This document shows positions 9,603 through 18,807 of a stretch of DNA of 64,000 nt, piece after piece. The position numbers and the translations under genes are program-made. The notes under the pieces were generated by a model. That model was not told the origin of the DNA and searched no databases. It saw nothing but the letters and a program-made list of their open reading frames with translations. Positions within the stretch are counted from its first letter, which is position 1. The number at the start of each line of letters is the position of its first letter. This DNA is from Mycetohabitans sp. B8 (GTDB lineage Bacteria; Pseudomonadota; Gammaproteobacteria; Burkholderiales; Burkholderiaceae), in assembly GCF_021991875.1 (NCBI RefSeq), contig NZ_JAHLKR010000016.1, positions 602,523-666,522 of the forward strand, in the 5' to 3' direction.

Positions 9603-10022
9603 ATGGCAATGACTCCCTTTGCGCACGACGCTGACGACGGGCTGATGAACGAGATCAACATGACGCCGTTGGTCGACGTCATGCTCGTGCTGCTGATCAT
9701 CTTCATTGTGACGATTCCGGCGATCCAGCACGCAGTCAAGCTCGACCTGCCGCACGCAAGCAGCCAGCGGCAGGACGTGCGGCCCGTGCACGTCACGGTG
9801 TCGGTCAATGCCGATGGCACCCTGTTCTGGGATGACGTCAGAGTGTCCGACGCTGAGTTACAACGCAAGATCGCCGCCGTCGCGCAGACCAACCCGCAGC
9901 CGGAACTGCATCTGCGAGCCGATCGCAAAGTCGCATACGAGCGTGTCGCCGACGTGATGTCCTATGCGCAATCGAGCGGGTTGGCCAAGATCGGGTTCGT
10001 GACCGAGCCCAAAGCACATTGA
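9603..10022 (+). CDS. exbD: ExbD biopolymer transport protein
   Basis: Partner of ExbB. The 139-residue protein has a single TM helix, with the protonatable Asp in the family motif MNEINMTPLVDVMLVLLIIF (Asp at residue 26). A periplasmic domain follows with PELHLRADRKVAYERVADVM. The start at 9603 (MAMTPF) lies 13 bp after exbB. This is the last gene of the tonB-exbBD unit, and a stable hairpin follows ~70 bp downstream. Confidence 0.95.
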   Translation: MAMTPFAHDADDGLMNEINMTPLVDVMLVLLIIFIVTIPAIQHAVKLDLPHASSQRQDVRPVHVTVSVNADGTLFWDDVRVSDAELQRKIAAVAQTNPQPELHLRADRKVAYERVADVMSYAQSSGLAKIGFVTEPKAH

Positions 10023-10093
10023 TTCGAAGCAACCGAGCCGACCGACCAGGGTGACCAATCGGCAGAAGCTTAAGGTTGTCCGAGAACACGGTG

Positions 10094-10126
10094 CGTCATG
10101 CCGCCTTTCACCATGACGGCATGACG
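10094..10126 (+). terminator. Hairpin downstream of exbD
   Basis: A perfect 10-bp stem (CGTCATGCCG pairing with CGGCATGACG) encloses a 13-nt loop. There is no T-run after it, so it may be a weak or Rho-assisted end of the tonB-exbBD transcript, or an mRNA-stabilising hairpin. Confidence 0.45.
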
Positions 10127-10396
10127 CGCACGTCCTGAGCCCGGGCAACCCTACCCCCCGGCCAACGGCTAGGGGCTACTTTGCCGCCTATCGGACGCTG
10201 GGCCGCGGCTTGACCGGACCCAGCAAGCGCGGCACGCGACGCTCAACGCGCGGCTGCGCAAAGCCCGCCGTGTCACGGCGCAGCCTACGCAGCAGCTGTG
10301 CCGCCGGCGCGGGCCCAATCGAATCGATGCTGGTTTGGCGCGAAACATCAGCCAGTCTTGCCTCCACGAGCAACTTGGCTTCCAGCTTCAGGTTAG

Positions 10397-10860
10397 TCAG
10401 GCGCGTCGGAAATCGGCCAAATAGGACTGCAACGCGCCGCGCAGCACCTGCTCGCCCAGATAGCCCTCGATCATCTTGAGCACCTGGCCGCCCTTATCAT
10501 AGACAAACGTGCCCGCACCCAGTATGAAGTCATTGGACGCGTACGCATTGAAGTTGGGCTGAACCGGGAATGCCGATGATTTCAGGCCCGCCGCGATCTC
10601 CAGGAATGTCCATCGGCGGCCGCTCTGCCGCATTGGACACGCCCCTCCAATTGCTCGGCACGTCGGCGCTCACTTCATAGGTTGGCCGGAACGCCGGTTC
10701 ATCCCACCCCGGAAACCACTGGCGCGCGAGGTCCGATTCGCCCTGAGTGAGGATTGCGCCGCTGGTGGTGCCATCCGTCGCCTTCAAGTCGACGCGGAAC
10801 ACGTCTTCGGCGGCCGACTTGAACCGCTGAAGTTCCCACTCAAGCCACGTAATACAACAG
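10397..10860 (-). pseudogene. Remnant of an M1-family (PepN-like) metallo-aminopeptidase
   Basis: Two minus-strand frames carry clear pieces of one M1 aminopeptidase. The upstream piece reads LARQWFPGWDEPAFRPTYEV, typical of the N-terminal domain substrate region. The downstream piece reads AYASNDFILGAGTFVYDKGG followed by KMIEGYLGEQVLRGALQSYL, which belongs to the region after the zinc site. The GAMEN and HEXXH catalytic segments between them are missing, and the two pieces are joined in different frames. The gene is therefore an internally deleted relic. It lies just beyond the 3' end of the Tc toxin operon, and the stretch from 10127 to 10396 holds nothing I can identify. Confidence 0.75.
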
Positions 10861-10959
10861 TCGTCGTTGCCATGCTTTCACTTAATCCGTATGACTACGT
10901 TAATGTAGACCCTATCAAAGAGATCGTGAAGATAAATTCCTCCGGCTAACGACTCGATT

Positions 10960-13900
10960 TCAAGCTATTGAACTGGTGCCCAGGTTAGGAAACGTCAGCC
11001 ACTGAGTCGTCACCCTATTGATCGCTCCGGTGGCCATGCGTCGCATACCTGAGACCAACCCGCCCTCAGGCAGGGCGTGATACCCTCCGTAAGCGGCCCC
11101 GCCCGCTGCAGTGGCAAATGTTATCGCACCGGTGCTCGCTGGGAGCGCACCGATTCCCACTGCACCTAAAACGGCACCGCCAATCGCGTATCCTGCCGCC
11201 GCCCTGATCCGGTTCCCCAGCAACCAGCCTGTCACACGCCACCCGAATTGGGCAGCCCGTCCTCCCCATGAGCGCCCACCAGTCAGCCCCATAGAATGGG
11301 CGACATCTCGAACCAACGAAACCCCGGTATCGAATATGGATTCGCCCAAACTCCGGGTGTACGCATTGATGGCATCGAATCCCAGCCAAAGCCGAGCCCG
11401 CGTTTGGCGTGCCATCGCTCCAGCCGCCTGCCCCACTTCTGTGGCCCCCTCAAGCTGGCCGTGTAGATAGCCCATTGCGCCACCGCCCAATGCCGTGCCA
11501 ACGAGCGCCGGTATATCAGAAGCTGTGCTCACGCCAACGGCTCGTGAAATACTTTCATATTCCCCCACAGCCACACCGCCCGCATGCGCACCGGCTATGC
11601 TCGCTTCAGGGTTCTGTTCCGCCCACCCTAAAACTGAAATCGGCGCGGTACCGGCCATCGCCACCGCGGCCCCAGTATGCGAGGCACCATGCATCTCGGC
11701 TGACACAAACGTGGTGGCCGCAGAACGAGCGCCGTAACTTACGATACCGCCACCCTCCCGTTGGATCTGGTGAGCCTGATGAGCCGCATGTCTTCGTGCA
11801 AGCCGTGAGGCGGCCCTCACTGCAAATACCGCACCGCCAATGGCCGCGGCAACACCCACGCCCGCCACAACAAGCGGCGCTGCGCCGACCAACGCGGCAA
11901 TGCCCCCCGCCACCGCGGCAGCAGCCCCTCCCCAGCGCAATGCCCTGCCGACTTTGCCCAAGAAACTCAGTTGCTTGGGGGACGCCGTCGCAATGACAGC
12001 TTCCTGGCTACGCCGGGTCGCATCCCCTGCGTCGCCGCGTCTGAATCGCTGTACGGCTTTATAGATTTGATAGCCTCCGTAAATCACTCCCGCAGCAGTC
12101 ATGATCCCGCCGACAATTGGGGCAGACACGCCCAACGCCAAGAGGCCAGCCCCTGCTATCGGGGCGGCCCACCCCCCTAGTTTCGGAAGATGTTTTTTTG
12201 CCGCTGTTTTAAATAGCTGCCAATTCGACGCCTTTAACCCATTCGGATCCGCATGGTTGATGGGATTATTTCTAACCATCGCGTAAAGGTTCAGACCATC
12301 AACCGGTCCTGCTGGATCGGCACTCGCCCAGCGCCCCAACCACGGCTGGTAATAGCGGTAGCCGTAGTAATACAAGCCCGTCGCATCGCGCTCCTTACCG
12401 GAGTAGCGGACGAACTTATATTTCACTTCGTAATCGTTGCCGCCCCACACCGCGGTGCCGCCATACGGGTAGTATTCCTCACGCGTCAGAATGCGCGCGT
12501 CACTGTCCAACTCCAGGTTCACCGAGCCGATCGGATTGCTCACGCTCCAGCGGTACTGGTCGTTCGGTATCTGTGTGGGCTGCCCGGCACGCCAGTGCAA
12601 CACGCGCACCGCGCCGTCTGCAGCAGAAACCACGTCCAGTGCCTCTTCGACGTTCTCGCCCACGCGTGTCGTGCGAAGCTCCAAGCCCGGCAGGTAGATC
12701 ACCTCTTCGGTCCGCCATGTGCTACCGGCCTTCGTGCGACGCTGTTTCCACACTCGCATCCCGCTGCCATCGTAGCCGTATGTTTCCCGGTCGTTATCAT
12801 CATCGCTGCCGCGATCGATGATCGTCACCTGCCTCAACTGGTTGCGCTCGTTCCACCCAATGGACTGGCCCGGCTGCAATTGCAAACCGTTGCCATTACG
12901 ATCAAAAAAATCGCCATTGTCGATGTCTTCCGGGCGCAAATTGCCCTGTTCAGTCTGCGCGACACCGTGGTTGCTTCGGGTCGCGATCACGATGTCGTTG
13001 CGATAAGCGTTGGCCCCCTGGCCTTGATGCCGGATCGCGGTAAGGTTGCCTCCCCGATCGTACGTATAGCTGCGGGTGTAGTGGGTTAAATTGATCGAAT
13101 CGCGCTGCGGTGTCGGCAGGCCCAGCCCCTGACGGCCAGCCGGGGCGTTCTCTCGTCCGCTGGCCGCCAGCAATTGGTACAGCGCGTCGTAGCGGTATGT
13201 GTGCAGCGGCTCGACTCGCTGGTTGCGAAAGTGGCGGGTTGGCTGTGTGGCGTCGCCGACGCTCAGGATGTTGCCAACCGGATCATACGTATATTCCTGC
13301 GCTTGCAGCGGCGTACCATCGTCGCGGCGCGTGTTCGTGCACAGCAGGCGTTGCGTTTGGGCTTCATAGTCGTAGGTCGTGACCATGCCGTTGCCGGCTG
13401 TCTGGCTGAGCCGCTGACCGGCGGCAGTGTACTGGATGTCACCCACAATGATCTGCTCGTCATGCGCGTTGGCTAGTTTTAGCCAACTCATCTGTAGCCG
13501 ACCCACCACGTCGACACGAAAGCGCTGCCGGTTACCTTTCGCATCCGTTTGCCAGACCGTGTCGCCCAGCGCATCGTATTGTCGCTCGGTGGTCCACGCG
13601 TCGGCCGATAGTTGAGCCGCCCACGCCGCTTCGTCTTCGCCCGCCCAATTGGCCGGGATATCTCGATTGGCCAGCAACTGCCGGGTATCCTGCAATGACT
13701 TCCCAGTGACGGTGTACCCTGCGGTGCGCACCTGACCCGCCGCATCGTAATAGCATGCCACCTGGCCTTTGAGGTTATGCGCTGATGCCTGCGGCGCCTG
13801 TTCGCCATAGAGGATGCGCTCGTGGCACCGCTCGGCCTCGTTTGAAGCCTGAACATACTTGGCCACGGGGCGCCCCAACGCGTCGCAGACCTGCCGCCAT

Positions 13901-14253
13901 CGGGTGCCACGACCATCCTGGCTCCAGGCCATATGCCCTTCCACGCCGAACAGCGCGACGCTCAACCCCGCGTCCACACTGTCACGACGCAACGCACGAC
14001 CGCTCAATGAGCTGACGCAGCGCACATTCGGGGCCACCATCGGATCGTGCTGCTGCGCGTCAAAGAAACGCGCATCGGCCATCGACAGCAGATGTCCCCC
14101 TTCCGTGTATTGCGCCACACTCACGCGCTCGTCCAACGCCGACGTGCTGCTGTCGCGATTGTAGTGAAGCGTGCGAATGCCCAACCCGCGGTTATCCATC
14201 ACCTGTATCACCGGCGTGCCTTGACAGACGTTTTCCCAGTTGGTTTCGTTCAT
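10960..14253 (-). CDS. tccC: TccC-type TcC component with RHS core and hypervariable C-terminal effector
   Basis: The TcC half of the Tc toxin BC cocoon, about 1097 residues. YD/RHS repeats run through residues ~30-640. The RHS core closes with the family signature ADPAGPVDGLNLYAMVRNNP near residues 650-670, whose Asp residues form the aspartyl autoprotease that releases the toxin. The remaining ~425 residues are the variable effector. It has alternating Gly/Ala-rich hydrophobic helices (for example AAPIAGAGLLALGVSAPIVGG and RWGGAAAAVAGGIAALVGA) with short basic linkers, and resembles no ADP-ribosyltransferase or deamidase I can recall. I chose ATG 14253, preceded by GAAAGG; GTG 14277 is in frame. 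It is the last gene of the operon, close behind TcB. Confidence 0.93.
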   Translation of the reverse strand: MNETNWENVCQGTPVIQVMDNRGLGIRTLHYNRDSSTSALDERVSVAQYTEGGHLLSMADARFFDAQQHDPMVAPNVRCVSSLSGRALRRDSVDAGLSVALFGVEGHMAWSQDGRGTRWRQVCDALGRPVAKYVQASNEAERCHERILYGEQAPQASAHNLKGQVACYYDAAGQVRTAGYTVTGKSLQDTRQLLANRDIPANWAGEDEAAWAAQLSADAWTTERQYDALGDTVWQTDAKGNRQRFRVDVVGRLQMSWLKLANAHDEQIIVGDIQYTAAGQRLSQTAGNGMVTTYDYEAQTQRLLCTNTRRDDGTPLQAQEYTYDPVGNILSVGDATQPTRHFRNQRVEPLHTYRYDALYQLLAASGRENAPAGRQGLGLPTPQRDSINLTHYTRSYTYDRGGNLTAIRHQGQGANAYRNDIVIATRSNHGVAQTEQGNLRPEDIDNGDFFDRNGNGLQLQPGQSIGWNERNQLRQVTIIDRGSDDDNDRETYGYDGSGMRVWKQRRTKAGSTWRTEEVIYLPGLELRTTRVGENVEEALDVVSAADGAVRVLHWRAGQPTQIPNDQYRWSVSNPIGSVNLELDSDARILTREEYYPYGGTAVWGGNDYEVKYKFVRYSGKERDATGLYYYGYRYYQPWLGRWASADPAGPVDGLNLYAMVRNNPINHADPNGLKASNWQLFKTAAKKHLPKLGGWAAPIAGAGLLALGVSAPIVGGIMTAAGVIYGGYQIYKAVQRFRRGDAGDATRRSQEAVIATASPKQLSFLGKVGRALRWGGAAAAVAGGIAALVGAAPLVVAGVGVAAAIGGAVFAVRAASRLARRHAAHQAHQIQREGGGIVSYGARSAATTFVSAEMHGASHTGAAVAMAGTAPISVLGWAEQNPEASIAGAHAGGVAVGEYESISRAVGVSTASDIPALVGTALGGGAMGYLHGQLEGATEVGQAAGAMARQTRARLWLGFDAINAYTRSLGESIFDTGVSLVRDVAHSMGLTGGRSWGGRAAQFGWRVTGWLLGNRIRAAAGYAIGGAVLGAVGIGALPASTGAITFATAAGGAAYGGYHALPEGGLVSGMRRMATGAINRVTTQWLTFPNLGTSSIA

Positions 14254-14292
14254 CGCATACCTTTCGTGTTGGTCCACCGTGCCGTGGCAAGA

Positions 14293-17200
14293 TTAACCGG
14301 CCGTGTCGTTTTCGTCTTCATTGACGACAAACCACGGATAAACACCCGTCCTTCGCTCATACCCCTTCGCGGTCACAACGCGCACCGCCCGCCCGATCGG
14401 GTCGTAGTAGGTGGTGTCCGCATAACCACAGCTGCGCATCGCGCGATCCACGACATACGCCCAGTCATTCATAAAGTAGGGTTGGTAGCGGCGCACCGGC
14501 TGACCTTTGTTGTCGTACTCGATCCGCCCCGACACCGCCCAGCGTGGTGCTGAACCGGTATCCACTTCGTTGGGCTTGCCATCGGCATCGACGACGATCT
14601 CGCCGTCGGCAGTCCGCTGCCACGCCAACCCGCCGGGCACCTTGGCGCAGCCCTGCAGCGCACGGCCGAAGCCGTCCGTATACGCGATGGCCACCCGCAC
14701 TTGCTGCTCCGTGTCATTCGGGTATCGGTCAGCAGTCAGCGTCACGGCGTGGACCGGATTGCGTGCAGCGCGAGCAAGCGCTTGGTGCACGGGTTCGGCA
14801 AAGTGCGCCGGTATCCCGAGCCTGCCTTTTACACGGATATAGCCCTGGGGCGTGATCAGCCGCTCAGCGATCAGCTGCGGCCAGCATGCGTCTACCGTTT
14901 CAGGCGGCAGGTCTGAGCGGGACACCTGTCCCATCCACGCAAACAGATCCGCCGCATGAACGCTCGCCACCCGCTGCGCCGAGGCCCCGGCTTGCTCGAT
15001 CGCCTGCTCCACCGTCAGCCCCGTGGGTACCGGCGAAACCGTAATGGAATCAAATCCCACGTCGCGCGCCTGCTCGGTGCCATAGAACGTGCTTGCCACC
15101 ACGCGGCCCATCGCATCGAACTGCACCTCATGGTGGTTGTCGTTAACATCCGTCATGCGCCACGGCTGCAAGAATCGGTAGTCATATTGCGCCGACGTGA
15201 TGTTGTCCAGCGCGTCCTGTACCTGCGTCACCACACAGCAATACGGATCGTACGAGAGCTGCGTGGCACCGGTGAGCTTAGTCTTTTGTACTTCGCTCGG
15301 CACATAAAAGCTGTCTGAGCCACGGTAGGTGCGATAGTCGTTAGCGATTACCCACACCGGCGCTTCCGCTGCATTGGGCACTGCCAGTACGGTGGGTGAA
15401 GCCTGATAGCCGGCGTCCACGAGCTTTGCGGTCAGCGTCGGCTCATCGAATAAGCCGTCGTACGCGGCCAGGCTCGATGGATCCAACTCCGCGACTTCGT
15501 GGTGATCAACGAGCGCCACAAAATCGGGCATGCCATCGGGGTCTGCGTCCCGGTATACGACGACGCTTTGACCGCCGAATACGCGTACCTGGTCCTCACC
15601 CAACAAACCATCCGCCTGGCTTAGATTTTCAAAATTCAGGCCCCCGACCGGCACGCGCGCCGCGTCATAGGTCAGCGCGTTGCTGCGCTGCTGCCACGGC
15701 AGGCCAAGCCGCCACTGCTGAGGATGCGTCAGATGCCAAACGCTTGCGCGCTGCTCAGTGAGCCGCACGCACTGCTGCTGTGAGTCGTACGAACTGTGCC
15801 AGGCGGTCTGCGGCAACGTATCCGGGTAAGGCGACGTCGCCGGTTTGGCGCGCCGGGGATAGTGGATCGTCACGCTATGCAGCGGCACACCATAGGCATC
15901 GATGCACAACGTCACCGTCTGGCTGACCTGCGGATCACCCTCAATGCGCTCGTATGCATAGTCCAGCTGCTCCAGCGGCAACGGCATGGCGACCGGCGCG
16001 TGATCGCGGCCTGCCGCTTGGACCTCGCGCACCTGATAACGGGCCACCGTCACGCGATAGGGCACCTGCTGGTGGGGCGCACCGTCCAAACCATAGATTT
16101 CGCTGCGCAATACACTGCCGTTTAACGCGCGATATAGCCACCAGCGGCGCTTCGCGTCCGAATCGTCGAGCAGCACATCCTGGCTTGTGTTTGCATCCCA
16201 TCGCGTCAAACGGCTCGGGTGGCAGATGAAAGCGTCAGAGTCCTGCCAAGGCTCGCCGTACAATACCGTTTCGTCATCCTGACGACCCATGTGGTACCAG
16301 GTTCGAGTCAACCGCGGCGGTGCCTCGCTGACGTTGCGCCCCGCGGACTTCGCATCGTCACCCGTATCTTGTGTCTCGATGAAGCCAAAGCCACGAAATT
16401 CCCGCTCCTGCCCGTCGTAGACACCTTGACGATACCAGTATTGCTGGACCCGTTGATTGCCGGAAATTTCATCGAGTTGGATGTGTCGTGACACCACGTG
16501 CACAGGAAACGGCAGGCCACTGGCTGAGCGCGTGCCTTGCTGCTTTTCATCAAGCCATTCCTGAGCCGAGCTGCGATAAACAATCCGGTGCGCCATCCCC
16601 ATGTTGTTGTTAATGACGTTCATCAAATAGGGCTTAGCACGGGCGAAATCGTAGCGCCAATGCTTCGGGCTCGGATGGGGCACCGATAGCACGACGCTGG
16701 CCATGCCCTGCCCTTGGATATCCGCCACGCTGAGCGCACAGAGCCGGTCAAAGCGCACGCCCGACGGCAAGGCCAAATCGACGGGCGGTGCGAACCCATT
16801 GCCCGATTGATTGAAGAAAATACGGATGTGGTCGCTTTGCGCATATAACAAATCGGCCGCGCCCGATCCATCCAGATCCGCTAGATACACGCAGGCAGGA
16901 TCAAATTGCTGTGCATTGAACGGCAATGACGCAAAGATGAACGGCTGTCCAAAGTGACCCCGCCCAAGGTTCGGCCAGACCGTCACCTCATCGCAGCGAA
17001 TGCGGATCAGGTGTTGCTGGCCAGAGCCGAGCAGGTCGCAAAACGCCACCACCTCCCGCGCATCGCGCCCGGCAATGGGAAGTGTCGATGCCTGCTCCAC
17101 GTCGATGCCGGGCGCAAAACCGTGCCGCTTGTTCGCGTACAGGCGCACGCTCTTGGGGCCAATGAGCGCTACGTCGGACAGCCCCGCGCCCATCAAATCG

Positions 17201-18723
17201 GCCAGCGTCGCCTGCTGGCTGAAAAACTCAACGGGCAACGCCGAGAACGGCGTAAAGGTCGACCAAGTGCCGTCGGGCGCCAGGCTAAAGTAGCCAGCCA
17301 GACCCGGCTGCGTAACAAGCCAGTCCAGCCTGCCGTCGCCGTTGATATCTGTCAGTGCCATCGCCGATGACTGCAGTGACGGGATCTCGGGCAGCGGTCG
17401 CCACGCGTCATAGGTCACCACATCGCGGCCGTCGCTAGCCCGCATTGGCGCCCGGTAATACCAGAGGGAGCCCACTCGATACAAGATGCCAGCGATGCCT
17501 TCGCCGTGCAAATCCACTAGCTGGTACGGATGCGCGTTGTTCAATCCGGGAAAGAGTTCAGATGGCTGCCACTGGCCCGATGACACCGAAGCGTCGAACG
17601 GCGTGTAATCGAGCTCTAGCGGCGGCAGTGATTGCAGCGTGCCGTCTCGCTCATAAGCAAGCCGTTGCACGCCAACGAGCCGAGTGAGCACCGGATTCTC
17701 GTCATACTCGAACAGCAGCCGGGCGACTAGCGTGGCGGGCTCGCCCAGTTCATCCGGAAAGTGATGAAACATCAGCGCCTGACGACATAAACGGTGACAG
17801 CGCACTTCGAATCCGTAGTCGTAGCGCGAAAACGCATCGCGCCGGACCGGCCAATGCGCAGTCGCCAACCACGGTGGCCGGGTTTGCGGGTCGGTGCCAC
17901 GCTCGCCGTAATCGAGCACGAGCGAGAACAACCATGGCTCATCATCCAGCGTCGATGAGGTGAACAGATACAGTGCGTCGGCTGCCAACACGTTGCCGTA
18001 GTTCACTTGAGCAAGGTAGCGATGGGCGGTATGGTCACGCCTCGCTTCACTGCGTTGCAGGTCGACACCGGCGTCATCCTCCGGCTTGTACCCATACCCA
18101 ATGTGTTGCCCGTTGGGCGAGACCGATTCTTCAAGCAACCACACCGCGATGTGCGACGGTTGCGCTGGATCGGCAATGCGGGCTGCGGTTGTTTTGCCAA
18201 AGCAATGCAGATCACCGCTCGCGTCATGCACGAGCCAGAAGTCACCGCCGCCCGCTTTGCCAATCCAATGCTCGATGCGCGCAAAACCGCGCTCGATGCG
18301 CGGAAAGTAACGCGCCACCTGGTAGGTGTCGTCTAATCTTAGGCCGTTATAGGTACTGACCTCAGCAGGTGGCACTACAGCGCCATCGGCATCGCGCTCC
18401 GGCTCGAGTACGTCGCCGCCAGGGCCGACGAATGCGTCGTCGTCGCCGTATTGCGGCGTGCCGCGAGCTGTGTGTCGCCCAATGCTGGTCAGCCCGAGTT
18501 GCCATCCGACACCAAACGGGCCATTGCCACTGCCGCTCGCATAGCGCAATGCCAGTTGCGGCGCGTAGCCACGACCGGCCGACACGGGCAACGGCAGCGT
18601 CATCGTCGCGACGCCCGACGAGTCAACCGGCCCGAACGCCTCGCCCAGCCCACGCATGGCTCCACCGCCTTTGGGTAGCGTCGGCTCAGATAAGGCGACA
18701 TCGGAAGCTGACTGCACTGACAT
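14293..18723 (-). CDS. tcaC: TcB component (TcaC/TcdB family, SpvB domain)
   Basis: Forms, with TcC, the hollow shell that encapsulates and delivers the effector, and docks onto the TcA pentamer through a beta-propeller. The 1476 residues match TcB proteins. The N-terminal SpvB-like domain is recognisable (LPKGGGAMRGLGEAF, then SSGVATMTLPLPVSAGRGYAP). FG-GAP-like repeats such as DINGDGRLDWL and DLDGSGAADLLY fill the middle, followed by the TcdB mid-domains and a C-terminal RHS-like part. AGGAG precedes the ATG. The gene starts 84 bp after the TcaB-like gene. Full length with no visible frameshift suggests it is functional. Confidence 0.95.
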   Translation of the reverse strand: MSVQSASDVALSEPTLPKGGGAMRGLGEAFGPVDSSGVATMTLPLPVSAGRGYAPQLALRYASGSGNGPFGVGWQLGLTSIGRHTARGTPQYGDDDAFVGPGGDVLEPERDADGAVVPPAEVSTYNGLRLDDTYQVARYFPRIERGFARIEHWIGKAGGGDFWLVHDASGDLHCFGKTTAARIADPAQPSHIAVWLLEESVSPNGQHIGYGYKPEDDAGVDLQRSEARRDHTAHRYLAQVNYGNVLAADALYLFTSSTLDDEPWLFSLVLDYGERGTDPQTRPPWLATAHWPVRRDAFSRYDYGFEVRCHRLCRQALMFHHFPDELGEPATLVARLLFEYDENPVLTRLVGVQRLAYERDGTLQSLPPLELDYTPFDASVSSGQWQPSELFPGLNNAHPYQLVDLHGEGIAGILYRVGSLWYYRAPMRASDGRDVVTYDAWRPLPEIPSLQSSAMALTDINGDGRLDWLVTQPGLAGYFSLAPDGTWSTFTPFSALPVEFFSQQATLADLMGAGLSDVALIGPKSVRLYANKRHGFAPGIDVEQASTLPIAGRDAREVVAFCDLLGSGQQHLIRIRCDEVTVWPNLGRGHFGQPFIFASLPFNAQQFDPACVYLADLDGSGAADLLYAQSDHIRIFFNQSGNGFAPPVDLALPSGVRFDRLCALSVADIQGQGMASVVLSVPHPSPKHWRYDFARAKPYLMNVINNNMGMAHRIVYRSSAQEWLDEKQQGTRSASGLPFPVHVVSRHIQLDEISGNQRVQQYWYRQGVYDGQEREFRGFGFIETQDTGDDAKSAGRNVSEAPPRLTRTWYHMGRQDDETVLYGEPWQDSDAFICHPSRLTRWDANTSQDVLLDDSDAKRRWWLYRALNGSVLRSEIYGLDGAPHQQVPYRVTVARYQVREVQAAGRDHAPVAMPLPLEQLDYAYERIEGDPQVSQTVTLCIDAYGVPLHSVTIHYPRRAKPATSPYPDTLPQTAWHSSYDSQQQCVRLTEQRASVWHLTHPQQWRLGLPWQQRSNALTYDAARVPVGGLNFENLSQADGLLGEDQVRVFGGQSVVVYRDADPDGMPDFVALVDHHEVAELDPSSLAAYDGLFDEPTLTAKLVDAGYQASPTVLAVPNAAEAPVWVIANDYRTYRGSDSFYVPSEVQKTKLTGATQLSYDPYCCVVTQVQDALDNITSAQYDYRFLQPWRMTDVNDNHHEVQFDAMGRVVASTFYGTEQARDVGFDSITVSPVPTGLTVEQAIEQAGASAQRVASVHAADLFAWMGQVSRSDLPPETVDACWPQLIAERLITPQGYIRVKGRLGIPAHFAEPVHQALARAARNPVHAVTLTADRYPNDTEQQVRVAIAYTDGFGRALQGCAKVPGGLAWQRTADGEIVVDADGKPNEVDTGSAPRWAVSGRIEYDNKGQPVRRYQPYFMNDWAYVVDRAMRSCGYADTTYYDPIGRAVRVVTAKGYERRTGVYPWFVVNEDENDTAG

Positions 18724-18807
18724 AGCTGACTCCTGAGAGATACTAAAGTACTTTTCATCCTCCAGGCCGCGCCCAACGAGGGCCTGTGAGCAAATGTAAA
18801 GCAGGGA

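Noticed and set aside
10188..10373. 61-codon minus-strand frame between exbD and the aminopeptidase relic
   Set aside because: Protein-like at first sight, but no recognisable family, no start signal and no link in frame with the M1 remnant.
12253..13089. 278-codon plus-strand frame opposite tccC
   Set aside because: It is a shadow of the RHS-repeat coding strand: composition is Arg/Val/Ala-rich, with no ribosome-binding site, and the minus strand holds an unmistakable RHS protein.
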